DNA from: Acidimicrobiia bacterium
Lineage (GTDB): Bacteria; Actinomycetota; Acidimicrobiia; Acidimicrobiales; SKKL01
Direction of reading: 5' to 3'
DNA length: 64,000 nt
NCBI GenBank assembly: GCA_041676705.1
Contig: JBAYRL010000004.1
Location: 1-64,000, forward strand
Shown: one piece after another, positions 27,683 through 35,504 of the stretch
How the letters are laid out: each line of letters opens with the position of its first letter
How positions within the stretch are numbered: position 1 is the first letter of the stretch
Program-made: the position numbers and the translations under genes
The notes under the pieces: model-generated
What the model was told of the DNA's origin: nothing
Database searches by the model: none
What the model saw: the letters and a program-made list of their open reading frames with translations, nothing else

Positions 27683-28090
27683 CTACCGAGGTTGAGGACG
27701 AATCTCCTCCTCGGTGATGATTCCTTCTTCTATCCGGTAGCTCCGAAGCGCTGGTTCCGACTCACGCAACGACACAATTAGGTAATGCCAACCAGGGTCG
27801 GGGGCTTGGGCCACGTCGGTTGGTGAAGGATAAGCGGTGGTGTGGGTGTGGCTGTGCATGACCCCGATAATTTCAAGGCCTTGTTCTTCTGCTACACGGT
27901 CGGCCTTTAAGTGGTCGAGTGGTGCGACGGTATAAACCTTGGATGAGTTGGCGGCGTTTGCCGTGGGATAAAAACTGGAGACTTCGCTGGTGGCGGGATT
28001 GCCTATTAGCAGGCCACAAGCTTCGTTAGGAAGCCCGTCAAAGGCATGGGCCACCATCTCTGTTAATACTTCGGGGGGAACAAACAGCAT
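27683..28090 (-). CDS. mec: JAMM metallopeptidase, Mec-like
   Basis: 135 residues. The JAMM zinc motif is complete: NEACGLLIG (Glu) and MHSHTHTTAYPSPTD (HxH, then S-x-x-D at the correct spacing). In mycobacteria Mec releases cysteine from the C-terminus of the sulfur carrier CysO after CysM adds it. The following gene is cysM, so the same role is likely. Start ATG at 28090; no clear Shine-Dalgarno, so a leaderless transcript is possible. Divergent from smpB with 103 bp between. Confidence 0.85.
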   Translation of the reverse strand: MLFVPPEVLTEMVAHAFDGLPNEACGLLIGNPATSEVSSFYPTANAANSSKVYTVAPLDHLKADRVAEEQGLEIIGVMHSHTHTTAYPSPTDVAQAPDPGWHYLIVSLRESEPALRSYRIEEGIITEEEIRPQPR

Positions 28091-28193
28091 GGTTGCGACT
28101 TTAGTGCAGCCGGGTTGCAACAACGGTTTGGCGAAACCTTTCGTTAGCGGTCAAGGCGAGCAGCTTCGAGAAGGGCGACTAGCCTATAGACCC

Positions 28194-28691
28194 ATGGCTA
28201 CGCCGAAGAAGAAGCCCCAAGGCAACAAGAACGGAATTTTGGTGGTAGCCAAGAACCGCCGCGCTTATCGCGATTATGAAATTTTGGAAACCGTGGAAGC
28301 CGGTTTGGTGCTACGCGGTTCCGAGGTGAAGTCACTGCGCGACGCCAAGGTGCAGCTGGCCGAAGGGTTTGGACGCATTTCTAATGGCGAAGCTTGGCTA
28401 CATTCGGTGCACATTTCGCCCTGGCTTAGCACGGGATTGCACGACCGGATCGACCCGGAACGTCGACGGAAACTGCTCTTGAACAAGCACGAAATTGTGC
28501 GGTTAGGTGCCCGGTTAGACCAAGAACATCTCACATTGGTGCCGTTATCGATTTATTTCAAAGATGGACGAGCCAAGGTTGAAATGGGCTTGGCGCGGGG
28601 TCGTAAAGAGTGGGACAAACGCCAAGTGATTGCTGAACGAGATGCTACCCGAGAGGCCCAGGCCGCCATTAGCCGTTCGAAATTTGGCTGA
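28194..28691 (+). CDS. smpB: SsrA-binding protein SmpB
   Basis: 165 residues. A basic N-terminus (MATPKKKPQGNKNG) is followed by the OB-barrel: VVAKNRRAYRDYEILETVEAG, LRGSEVKSLRDAKVQL, GEAWLHSVHISPW, and RRKLLLNKHEI. The basic C-terminal tail RKEWDKRQVIAERDATRE is the part that reaches the decoding site. It delivers alanyl-tmRNA to stalled ribosomes. The tmRNA gene starts 273 bp downstream on the same strand, the classic pairing. Start ATG at 28194. Confidence 0.96.
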   Translation: MATPKKKPQGNKNGILVVAKNRRAYRDYEILETVEAGLVLRGSEVKSLRDAKVQLAEGFGRISNGEAWLHSVHISPWLSTGLHDRIDPERRRKLLLNKHEIVRLGARLDQEHLTLVPLSIYFKDGRAKVEMGLARGRKEWDKRQVIAERDATREAQAAISRSKFG

Positions 28692-28760
28692 GCCATATGA
28701 TGGCCACCCGACCTATCGAGCAATTCGGGCCTAACTGCCATCTCGGCTCTACCTGCCGAC

Positions 28761-28800
28761 TCGGACCATCGGTTCAGACCTATCGGTTCGGACCATCAGT
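28761..28800. repeat. Short 13/14-bp imperfect tandem repeat
   Basis: TCGGACCATCGGT, TCAGACCTATCGGT and TCGGACCATCAGT stand in a row between smpB and the tmRNA gene. Similar fragments (CGACCTATCGA, TCGGGCC) precede them, giving the whole spacer a degenerate repeat look. Confidence 0.55.
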
Positions 28801-28905
28801 AGTTTGCCCGTTGATTTGGCTTACAAACCGGGTAGTATAGATGAGCTAGCAATAGCGCTTTGGCAGGTTTCCGTGCAGGCCTTGGCAACATTGCGAGTTT
28901 GTTTT

Positions 28906-28935
28906 TTGACACCCGCACCAAAGTTTTCAAAGAGA
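28906..28935 (+). promoter_or_regulatory. Possible tmRNA promoter
   Basis: TTGACA at 28906-28911 is a perfect -35 hexamer 54 bp upstream of the mature tmRNA 5' end. The expected -10 position carries only weak A/T-rich sequence (AAAGAG, then TTTGAT). An alternative TTGATT...TAGTAT pair lies near 28812-28840. Confidence 0.3.
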
Positions 28936-28964
28936 TTTGATCGCTATGGGGGCGGGCCCGATAT

Positions 28965-29352
28965 GGGGCTGATCGGTTTCGACGTGAAGCTCGGAAGTCG
29001 GACGTGCGACCGGAGTTGCTCAGACTCCCTAAACGGGGCAACCAAAATAGAGGCCAATTCTGATGACCTCGCTCTCGCTGCGTAATCGTTAGATTAAGTA
29101 TCGAGGCAAATCGCGACCGGTAACGGTACGCGGGGCCAGTTCACTGCAGCCCGGCAACAGAAGCAGTGGAGGACAGCTGGGAGAGACCGCTGACGGTGCG
29201 AAAGACCACTGACATTGGGGAAAGACCCAGCGGAAGATCTTCGGATCTAGCCGATTCGACGGTGTGGTAGCCGCTAAAGCCACAATTCGGAAATGGTCGT
29301 ATCGCGGTCGGTGACCACTTGACGGACGCGGGTTCAATTCCCGCCAGCTCCA
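28965..29352 (+). ncRNA. ssrA: Transfer-messenger RNA (one-piece)
   Basis: The 5' end GGGGCTGATCGGTTTCGAC is the tmRNA hallmark and its first six bases pair with AGCTCC at the 3' end. The T arm CGGGTTCAATTCCCG precedes it. The tag reading frame can be read from GCA at 29038 to TAA at 29083-29085: ATKIEANSDDLALAA, ending in the LAA degron recognised by ClpXP-type proteases. Pseudoknot-forming GC-rich blocks lie between tag and T arm. The mature length would be about 388 bases; CCA is not encoded (CTA follows the discriminator A). Confidence 0.95.
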
Positions 29353-29414
29353 CTACAAATGTGTCAAGGGTGGGAAGGTGTGATTCACCTTCCCACCCAA
29401 CGCGTCTGCCAGCC

Positions 29415-29465
29415 GATCTTGTAGTGACTTTGTCGCGCTATGCGTAGAAAACTCACTACAAGATC
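29415..29465. repeat. 51-bp palindromic repeat, copy A
   Basis: Seventeen-base arms GATCTTGTAGTGACTTT and AAACTCACTACAAGATC around a 17-base centre containing GCGCTATGCG. One mismatch (arm position 14). It lies between the tmRNA gene and the 3' end of the minus-strand gene at 29523. One of six copies in the window, all exactly 51 bp. Confidence 0.92.
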
Positions 29466-29522
29466 CACAGCAGCCGAGCGCCAAGAACCTGGGCCCAGCG
29501 CCAAGAACCTAGGCGTGGCAGA

Positions 29523-30131
29523 TTATGGCAGTGTCAGGGTTCGGGTTTGGCGATCACCATTACTGGCAACGGCCACCACGTAGTACGTCTGAGAATCTCC
29601 TCCGCAGGGGCCAGGCACTTCCATCGAACCATTGGCAGGGCCACTGTCGTAAAGCCCGCCAGGATATGCGATTGAGATTTCAACGCCAGTGGCGTTCTCG
29701 CTTTGCCAGGTCAAAGTTACCGTGTCTGGGCAGTTCACCGGCGATGCTGTTAGAGATGTCACTTGGGGGCCCGATGGTAACGCCGGCACGGTGGTGGGCG
29801 TAGAAGCGGGCGGAGCGGGCGGTCGAGGCAGCGTGTCAGACGTTGAAGAGCCGGAGGAAGGTTCGACCGGTTTATCGGGCGTCGATTCATCGCCGGAGTC
29901 GTTGTCAGGTTCGAGAGCTCCAGACGTCTTTTCATCAGCGTCCTTGTCCTGGTCCGCGTCCTTGTCGACCGTGACCGAAGCCTCGGTTTCAGAGGTGCTG
30001 TTCGTATTAGCCTCTGCGTCGTGTTTTTCGTCGTTAGATGAGCGGAACATCAACCAACCGCCAATCAATAAAAGCACAATGACCAGGGCAGCAGCCGCGC
30101 CTCGTTTTTGGCTTGAGTCAAAATTCATCAC
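29523..30131 (-). CDS. Membrane-anchored protein with extracellular Ig-like domain
   Basis: 202 residues: short cytoplasmic start, one membrane segment (AAAALVIVLLLIGGWLMF, about 12-29), then a 90-residue low-complexity Asp/Glu/Ser/Thr/Pro linker, then a roughly 85-residue beta-rich domain with two Cys (SPVNCPDTVTLTW and VPGPCGGDSQ) that looks like a fibronectin-III or Ig-like fold. No family name can be given. Topology suggests a stalked extracytoplasmic domain. Confidence 0.65.
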   Translation of the reverse strand: MMNFDSSQKRGAAAALVIVLLLIGGWLMFRSSNDEKHDAEANTNSTSETEASVTVDKDADQDKDADEKTSGALEPDNDSGDESTPDKPVEPSSGSSTSDTLPRPPAPPASTPTTVPALPSGPQVTSLTASPVNCPDTVTLTWQSENATGVEISIAYPGGLYDSGPANGSMEVPGPCGGDSQTYYVVAVASNGDRQTRTLTLP

Positions 30132-30399
30132 GCATTCATAGCACGTTCAAAGCTGGCAAGGTTCGGGAGTTGAGAAACATTTGCCGACCCTCTTCGAGGG
30201 ACCCAGCGTTGCTGGCCAATTGATGCCCGAATTGCCGACCAACTAGTGAAGACTCAAAGGTTCTTCAGTAGTTTTGATACCACCACGGCCAAGAGCGTTG
30301 ACCCCTGAGTTTTCGGGCCGCTAGCTGAGCTATCCGACCCCCGCTTCTACAGCTGCATCGGCACTGGGTAAGGCCATCATCGGTGGGTAGGGTGACCAT

Positions 30400-30477
30400 A
30401 TGCGAACGTTTCTGATTATCCTTATCGTTCTTTTTCTCCTGGGCGCACGCGGCGGAATCGGCTTCCGTCGTCGCTAG
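30400..30477 (+). CDS. 25-residue small membrane protein
   Basis: ATG to TAG: one hydrophobic segment ([13 protein letters not shown]) followed by a Gly/Arg end (GGIGFRRR). GTAGGGTGACC lies just upstream as a possible ribosome-binding site. Its composition recalls the very short DUF3309-like hydrophobic proteins, a resemblance only. Its stop overlaps the beginning of the PriA-like remnant in another frame. Confidence 0.45.
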   Translation: MRTFLIILIVLFLLGARGGIGFRRR

Positions 30478-30781
30478 GTTCCGGGCCGACGGGCACCCGC
30501 TCGACGCAGTGCTCGAGTGGCAAGCCAGGGGCGCAAAGTGGATTCACCTAGTCGATCTCGATGCGGCCTTCGATCGCGGTTTCAATACGGAACTACTTGC
30601 CTCCGTTATTGGACAGCTAGATATCGAGGTACACCTCTCCGGCGGAGTTGTTGACAACGTCTCTGTGCAACGCGCCCTATCCACTGGCTGCTCTCGAATA
30701 TTTCTCGAAGGTTCAATAGTAGGCAAAGAACTTTATGATGGCCGGTTCACCTTCGCCGAGGCCCTCGAAGCCGTGCAGTAA
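30476..30781 (+). pseudogene. PriA/HisA fragment with the middle of the barrel missing
   Basis: The frame can be read from about 30476 as [18 protein letters not shown], then [27 protein letters not shown] and [11 protein letters not shown], the beta2-beta4 part of the isomerase barrel shared by histidine HisA and actinobacterial PriA. It then jumps directly to [20 protein letters not shown], which matches the very C-terminus of the family. About 120 residues of the barrel, including the second catalytic aspartate region, and the N-terminal strand are absent, so isomerase activity is not expected. The nearest methionine-type start would be GTG 30509. Most likely a remnant of an internally deleted duplicate; no full hisA/priA lies in the window. 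Confidence 0.7.
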
Positions 30782-30801
30782 CTCACCTTTTTGAGTTGAT
30801 G

Positions 30802-31476
30802 TCATGGGGCGGTCAGCACCCAGATCGTTATAGGAGCATCAAGCCGAAGAGTTAGAACGCTTCCCTCCCGCAGATTTCCCTGTTCATCGTGCGGGCTAGG
30901 TAAACCGAACTGTTCAGCCGCGGCCTCCCAATCGACCATCTTGCCGTCGGCCGTCGTAGGCATCTCGGCGCCCACCGGCGCTCGCAGGTTGAACATTGCT
31001 TCGGTACCGTCTGCAAAATCTAACCCCACAGATCGCAGGCTCATTCCTTCTAGGTCAGGGGCTCGATGAGTCGGGACACCGTTCTCGTCCAGCGATTCAA
31101 GATAGGTTGCGCGTTCTGCGCTAAACCCAAGCTCCCGCAGTTCTTTCACCGCAGCGTCGGCATCGAAACCTGGGGCGTCTAAGTTCGGAGAAATATCGAC
31201 CCAATCGCCTTTGGGGATAACAACAAACATTGCTTCAGCGGTTGAGGGTGAACGGCCTACATCCAGTACCACCAACCCCACCACAAGTAGTAGTCCAGCT
31301 ATCAGGGCAGCACCCACGGTGTAGGGCGAACGCCAACGACTAGCACGAAAACCGTGCGCAGAACTAGTGGTTTCTAGAGACATGCGAACCTCATTGATTA
31401 GGCCCTGGCCAATTCTTTCGGTGTCAGCCGGGGTAAGAGTAGTTAGTACCGGGTGATGAGGAAAAACGTTCATCAT
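30802..31476 (-). CDS. Single-pass membrane protein downstream of ECF sigma factor, likely anti-sigma
   Basis: 224 residues: about 50 cytoplasmic residues, a membrane segment (YTVGAALIAGLLLVVGLVVL), then an extracytoplasmic domain of about 150 residues with PKGDWVDISPNL and a PASTA-like feel (AAVKELRELGFSAERA). It starts on the base where the sigma-factor gene stops (TAATG overlap), so the two are translated together. That arrangement and topology fit an anti-sigma factor, although no zinc-binding HxxxCxxC motif is seen in the cytoplasmic part. Confidence 0.65.
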   Translation of the reverse strand: MMNVFPHHPVLTTLTPADTERIGQGLINEVRMSLETTSSAHGFRASRWRSPYTVGAALIAGLLLVVGLVVLDVGRSPSTAEAMFVVIPKGDWVDISPNLDAPGFDADAAVKELRELGFSAERATYLESLDENGVPTHRAPDLEGMSLRSVGLDFADGTEAMFNLRAPVGAEMPTTADGKMVDWEAAAEQFGLPSPHDEQGNLREGSVLTLRLDAPITIWVLTAP

Positions 31477-32054
31477 TAGTCCTTCGATGTGGGTGGCAGT
31501 TGTGGAATCGGCGCCAGAGGTTGACTTATCGCCAGGCGGTTTCGAGCTCGGTTGAGGCGTGACTTCACCGTTCCTGGCGGGATACCCAGCGCCAACGCCA
31601 CCTCAGAAGTAGAAAGCCCTTCCCAGGTGGACAGCACTAGAACGTCGAATTCTTTGGGAGGCAGGCGTGGTATCTGCTCGAGGATTTGGCGGGCTTCTGT
31701 GGCAGCCTCCACTTGCTCTCCCACTTCTCGCGATGTTGCCCTCGGCAAGTCACCTATACGTTGAAGTGCGGCTTCGTGCCTACGGCGACTGCGCCGCCAG
31801 TTTCTAATGACGTTGGTGGCTATTCCATACAGCCAAGGCAATGCCGAAGAACTCGCCAGTTCTGTTCGCTCGCGGGAGCGCCAAGCCTCTAAGAACACTA
31901 CCGCTGCCACGTCATCCGCCTGGTCGAGGTGGCCAGTGCGGCGCAGCGCAAAACGATGAATCGTTGGGCCGTGCCGGCGGAACAGGTCACCGAACGACTC
32001 GGCGTCGCCAGATCGGACCCGGTGCCACAGCTCGGCATCGGTGAGTTCAGTCAT
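31476..32054 (-). CDS. ECF-type RNA polymerase sigma factor
   Basis: 192 residues. Region 2 at about 20-90: FGDLFRRHGPTIHRFALRRTG, LDQADDVAAVVFLEAW and WLYGIATNVIRNWRR. Region 4 at about 125-180: IPRLPPKEFDVLVLSTWEGLS, then SEVALALGIPPGTVKSRLNRAR. No extra C-terminal domain, only a Pro-rich tail. With the membrane protein downstream it probably forms a signal-responsive pair controlling envelope genes. Targets cannot be read from the window. Confidence 0.93.
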   Translation of the reverse strand: MTELTDAELWHRVRSGDAESFGDLFRRHGPTIHRFALRRTGHLDQADDVAAVVFLEAWRSRERTELASSSALPWLYGIATNVIRNWRRSRRRHEAALQRIGDLPRATSREVGEQVEAATEARQILEQIPRLPPKEFDVLVLSTWEGLSTSEVALALGIPPGTVKSRLNRARNRLAISQPLAPIPQLPPTSKD

Positions 32055-32245
32055 CAGGACTCCTGGGCAAAATGTCTGTCACCCTGTATATGTCCGCAAT
32101 GTCACCACGGTTCGCTATCTGGCTTATAGCCAAAATATTTCTTTCGGCCTAGCTACAACTTCCTCGATGGCCGCACCCGAGCCTCACCGGCAGCCATATC
32201 CAAGTCGTTTGAATCGAGAATTCGGCTCTGGCACCCGCATCGGGT

Positions 32246-32296
32246 GATCTTGTAGTGAGTTTTCTTCGCATAGCGCGTGAAACTCACTACAAGATC
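32246..32296. repeat. 51-bp palindromic repeat, copy B
   Basis: Perfect arms GATCTTGTAGTGAGTTT/AAACTCACTACAAGATC. The 17-base centre (TCTTCGCATAGCGCGTG) matches the reverse complement of copy A, so this copy lies in the opposite orientation. Nineteen bases from the stop of the P-loop kinase-like gene. Confidence 0.92.
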
Positions 32297-32314
32297 CGCT
32301 GGAGGACTGTCAGA

Positions 32315-32875
32315 TCACAGATGATGTTGCTCGGCTGGTTCCCACTTAAGAATCGCTGCCACAGAATCAGAAATTGAGCGGCCACTGTCTAAGCGAAGAA
32401 TTGGACACGGCAACTTCGATAGCCAGTCTTCATGGAACACCAAGCTTCGACCGAGAAAGTTTGGGTCGTCATAACCTGCGGCCCAGCTAAGAAACTCGGA
32501 CGTCGCAGCCTCTAGGTCACCACCAGCATCGATACGGTCGCCATAACGTTGGCGTTCGCGTTCTTTAAGCCGGCCAAGGCGCTCAGTGGGTTCTAAGGTT
32601 AAGAAAATTACCGCATCAAGGTTTGGTATTAAGGCCTCTCCCCAACCCAGCAGCGAGCCCGAAAGCACCCATGCTTTGCGGCCGACGAATACGGCATCCA
32701 TGAGCTCTAGTCGAGTGTGCGGGTCACGCTTAGTGGTGTATGGCGGTTCGGTAGGTTCCCAAAAATAATCGTCCACATCGGCGTGAGGAATCGACCATTC
32801 GCTGGCCAAGGCACGCCCTAACGTGGTGGTGCCGGTGCCGCTTGCCCCCGTGATGTGTACTCGCTGCGGTTTCAT
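32315..32875 (-). CDS. P-loop kinase-like NTPase (adenylate/shikimate kinase-like)
   Basis: 186 residues. Walker A-like ITGASGTGTTTLGRALA lacks the usual Lys (GTGTTT in place of GxGKS/T), a substitution seen in a small-kinase subfamily. An ADVDDYFWEPT acceptor-site segment follows, and RLGRLKERERQRYGDRID forms the lid-like Arg-rich helix. It may phosphorylate a small molecule; the missing lysine makes activity uncertain. Divergent from the GNAT gene (47 bp). Confidence 0.7.
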   Translation of the reverse strand: MKPQRVHITGASGTGTTTLGRALASEWSIPHADVDDYFWEPTEPPYTTKRDPHTRLELMDAVFVGRKAWVLSGSLLGWGEALIPNLDAVIFLTLEPTERLGRLKERERQRYGDRIDAGGDLEAATSEFLSWAAGYDDPNFLGRSLVFHEDWLSKLPCPILRLDSGRSISDSVAAILKWEPAEQHHL

Positions 32876-32922
32876 TCAAGACATCTCACCACACCCACCG
32901 CTCGTCAACCAAGGCGCGTAGA

Positions 32923-33387
32923 ATGGCACGAATGAAGGTTGAGGTGACGCAGGCGTCCGTGGACGAGAAGCCCATTGTGCGGCGTCTGTTAGAGCTGAAT
33001 TCACATGATTTCTCAGAAATTGACGGTCGCGAGCTGGGCTTGCACGGGGAATTTGGCTACCCATATCTAGATCATTATTGGCTCGAAGGTGAGAACCGTT
33101 TTCCTTATATAGTCCGGGTTGACGGTTACATCGGCGGGTTGGCATTGGTGCGAGCTGGCACTCCGCACCGTTTCGGCGAGTTCTTCATCGTGCGGAAACA
33201 TCGCCGCAACGGCGTAGGTACCATCGCGGCCCAAGAGATCTTCCGGCTCTTCCCAGGCGAGTGGTTACTTGAAGAAATCCCAGGCAATGATGATGCTGTT
33301 GCATTCTGGCGGCGGATAATCCCCACAGATTTCACCGAGACAGTGAACAGCGAGGGAACAGCTCAACGGTTTGTTTCCAAGCCGTAA
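32923..33387 (+). CDS. GNAT family N-acetyltransferase
   Basis: 154 residues. The acetyl-CoA binding motif A is visible as FFIVRKHRRNGVGTIAAQEIF, preceded by strands PYIVRVDGYIGGLALV and followed by EEIPGNDDAVAFWRRII, the motif-B end. Acceptor unknown. A nearby second Met (residue 4) is an alternative start. Confidence 0.83.
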   Translation: MARMKVEVTQASVDEKPIVRRLLELNSHDFSEIDGRELGLHGEFGYPYLDHYWLEGENRFPYIVRVDGYIGGLALVRAGTPHRFGEFFIVRKHRRNGVGTIAAQEIFRLFPGEWLLEEIPGNDDAVAFWRRIIPTDFTETVNSEGTAQRFVSKP

Positions 33388-33417
33388 AGCTTCTCAAAAT
33401 AAAGCCAGTGGGGCAGC

Positions 33418-34155
33418 TCAGAAGCGGAACGCGGCGTCAATGAGAAGGTACACCGCTACCGCAGTAATTGACACTAAGTACAAATATTGGAAACCAGCTT
33501 CAGGCATTCGATCCAGCACGCTGCTACCCAGCCGTGTTCCAATGAGAACCCCGACGGCACCAAACGCTATCGCAGCTAGATTTTCCTGAAGTCCAAATCC
33601 AGTGGCACCGAACAGAACAATTTTCGTGAGGTGTCCCAGGGTTTGACACATGGCAAATGTGCCGACGAAGGCCATGCGGGTGCTGGTGGCTGAACGAAAA
33701 AGCGGAGCTTGGAGTGGTCCTGTAGCGCCGACAATTATGTTCAGGCCGCCTATGACTGCACCAGTCGCAATCCATGTGCCAGTGCCGGGTTTACGAATCT
33801 CTTGCCCCAGGCGTTCAGGCACCCAGGTGGCGGCCAGCACGGTTACGGCGATTGCTAGCCGGAGTACCGGCGTTGGGATGCTAGTGGCTAGCAACATGGC
33901 TAACGCCCCAGAAGGAAGAAGAAGCGCGCTAAAGCGCACAACTATCCACCACTCCACCTCGTGCCATCTGATGATTGAGCGCGTACCATTCGACATTAGC
34001 TGGATGGCGGCATGGACTGGGATGGCGACCTGAGGGTCAACGAATGCCAGCAACACGGCAATAAGCACCATGCCACCGCCGAAGCCAACTATGGCAGTCA
34101 TAGCCGAGGTGGCGAGTGCCGCCACACCGATGAAAATCGCAACAGTAAGACTCAC
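33418..34155 (-). CDS. TauE/SafE family membrane permease
   Basis: 245 residues with about eight membrane segments. The start VAIFIGVAALATSAMTAIVGFGGGM matches the duplicated TauE/SafE motif; a second half has TGAVIGGLNIIVGATGPL. The family exports sulfite or sulfonate-type anions. GTG start. Converges with the GNAT gene (30 bp between stops). Confidence 0.82.
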   Translation of the reverse strand: MSLTVAIFIGVAALATSAMTAIVGFGGGMVLIAVLLAFVDPQVAIPVHAAIQLMSNGTRSIIRWHEVEWWIVVRFSALLLPSGALAMLLATSIPTPVLRLAIAVTVLAATWVPERLGQEIRKPGTGTWIATGAVIGGLNIIVGATGPLQAPLFRSATSTRMAFVGTFAMCQTLGHLTKIVLFGATGFGLQENLAAIAFGAVGVLIGTRLGSSVLDRMPEAGFQYLYLVSITAVAVYLLIDAAFRF

Positions 34156-34497
34156 TCATACTTGCATAACACTTGTATTATAACTTGTCTTGTACTTGCA
34201 TGCATTTGCACCGCGTACCGCTCCACAAACACTCGACCGACCCTGACCGACGTGAAGCTCTGCCACTCAACCGCGGCCATGCATCTCCCGACCGACGCGA
34301 AGCTAAGCCACTCCTACTCTCGGTGGATCAGTCACCAACGACCACAGATTCCATGGGGCCCACATTCCGCTGTTCCCACATCCCTCGGTGCAGAATTATC
34401 AAATTTCAGCTTTAGCCCCATTGGCCAGCTCAAGTTCGAAGGGCCACCCGTTGAGGCGCCATGGACGACTCTTTACTGACATGCAATAGTTAGGTTA
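34156..34497. other. Intergenic stretch of about 340 bp with a direct repeat
   Basis: No credible gene. It contains an A/T-rich start (TTGTATTATAACTTGTCTTG) upstream of the permease gene, and a 24-bp direct repeat GACCGACGYGAAGCT..GCCACTC at 34245-34268 and 34290-34313, 45 bp apart. The right end should hold the promoter of the ArsR-type regulator; its ATG is not preceded by a Shine-Dalgarno sequence, so a leaderless mRNA is possible. Confidence 0.5.
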
Positions 34498-34833
34498 ATG
34501 CCTAAGTGTCTGGTGGAGATCGACAAGATCTTCAAAGCTCTTGCCGACCCAACTCGGCGACAAGTGATTGAACGTCTGGTTTCAGGTGTAGCTACCACCT
34601 CGGAACTGGCCGAACCGTTCGATATGGCATTGCCGTCGTTTCTTCAACATCTCGCGATCTTGAAATCAGCAGGTCTAGTGACATCGACAAAAGTAGGTCG
34701 CACTCGCACTTACGCCCTCTCCACCAAAGGGCTCGCCGCCGCACAAGGATGGCTTGCAGACCAACGTCGAATATGGGAACAACGGCTTGACCAGCTTGAC
34801 CAGTACGCAATCAACCAAACGGAGAATTCGTGA
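34498..34833 (+). CDS. ArsR-family winged-helix regulator
   Basis: 111 residues: IFKALADPTRRQVIERLVSG, recognition-helix region TTSELAEPFDMALPSFLQHLAIL, wing VGRTRTYALS. No ArsR metal-site cysteines are apparent, so it belongs to the metal-independent ArsR group that sits upstream of AHSA1-domain genes. The stop overlaps the start of the SRPBCC gene (GTGA), so they form a two-gene operon, probably autoregulated. Confidence 0.9.
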   Translation: MPKCLVEIDKIFKALADPTRRQVIERLVSGVATTSELAEPFDMALPSFLQHLAILKSAGLVTSTKVGRTRTYALSTKGLAAAQGWLADQRRIWEQRLDQLDQYAINQTENS

Positions 34834-35318
34834 GTTTCACTCCTTACACAATCAACCCGCAACTAGACCTCGAACTCATTCGGGAGGTACCCGTTTCGCC
34901 CGAAGCCGTTTTCGCGGCGTGGACCAATCCCGAGTCAGTCAAAGAATGGTTTGCGCCTCGGCCATATTCCATAACGACTTGTGAGATTGACCTGCGACCG
35001 GGTGGTGGCTTTCGCACCGCCATGGCTTCGCCTGATGGTGAAGAGCTATTCGACAATACTGGCTGCTACCTAGAGATTGTGCCCAACCAACGCTTGGTAT
35101 GGACGGAGGCCCTTAGCACCGGATTTCGTCCACAGCCTAGCTCGATGCCATTTACCGCCATTCTCGAATTGCAACCGACCGCCTCTGGCGGTTGCCAATA
35201 TCGCGCATTGGCAATTCATCAAGACCCCGAAGGACGTAAACAGCACGACGATATGGGCTTCATAAGTGGTTGGGGCACAGTACTTGACCAGCTGGTTGAA
35301 CACATCCAGAAGTCGTAA
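34830..35318 (+). CDS. SRPBCC/AHSA1-domain protein
   Basis: 162 residues. START-like fold motifs: LIREVPVSPEAVFAAWTNPE, VKEWFAPRPYS, CEIDLRPGGGFR, GCYLEIVPNQRLVWTEA and C-terminal GWGTVLDQLVEHI. The family binds hydrophobic small ligands or clients; the function is unspecified. GTG start overlapping the ArsR stop by four bases. Confidence 0.9.
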   Translation: MSFTPYTINPQLDLELIREVPVSPEAVFAAWTNPESVKEWFAPRPYSITTCEIDLRPGGGFRTAMASPDGEELFDNTGCYLEIVPNQRLVWTEALSTGFRPQPSSMPFTAILELQPTASGGCQYRALAIHQDPEGRKQHDDMGFISGWGTVLDQLVEHIQKS

Positions 35319-35423
35319 ATGCGTTGGCGCACATGGCCGGGCCACCAACTTAGACCCGTGGGCAAGGCTCGTCAGCAGTGATTCTGGTACTCCACATGAC
35401 AGCGTTCGCCACTGGTGGCGCTT

Positions 35424-35474
35424 GAACTTGTAGTGAGTTTTACTCGCTATCCGCATGAAACTCACTACAAGTTC
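35424..35474. repeat. 51-bp palindromic repeat, copy C
   Basis: Arms GAACTTGTAGTGAGTTT/AAACTCACTACAAGTTC: the third base differs from the other copies, and the opposite arm carries the compensating change. Centre TACTCGCTATCCGCATG. Lies between convergent AHSA1 and substrate-binding-protein genes. Confidence 0.92.
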
Positions 35475-35504
35475 GACAGATCGTTATTCCGCCAATCAAC
35501 GTAA

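Noticed and set aside
28190..29085. Frame ending at 29085 as a separate 93-codon gene
   Set aside because: Its end is the tmRNA tag reading frame and the rest runs through the smpB-ssrA spacer and tmRNA 5' domain.
30290..30360. Minus-strand sequence GGATAGCTCAGCTAGCGG that resembles a tRNA D arm
   Set aside because: No matching D-stem complement, anticodon arm or T arm with TTCGA follows, so no cloverleaf can be formed.
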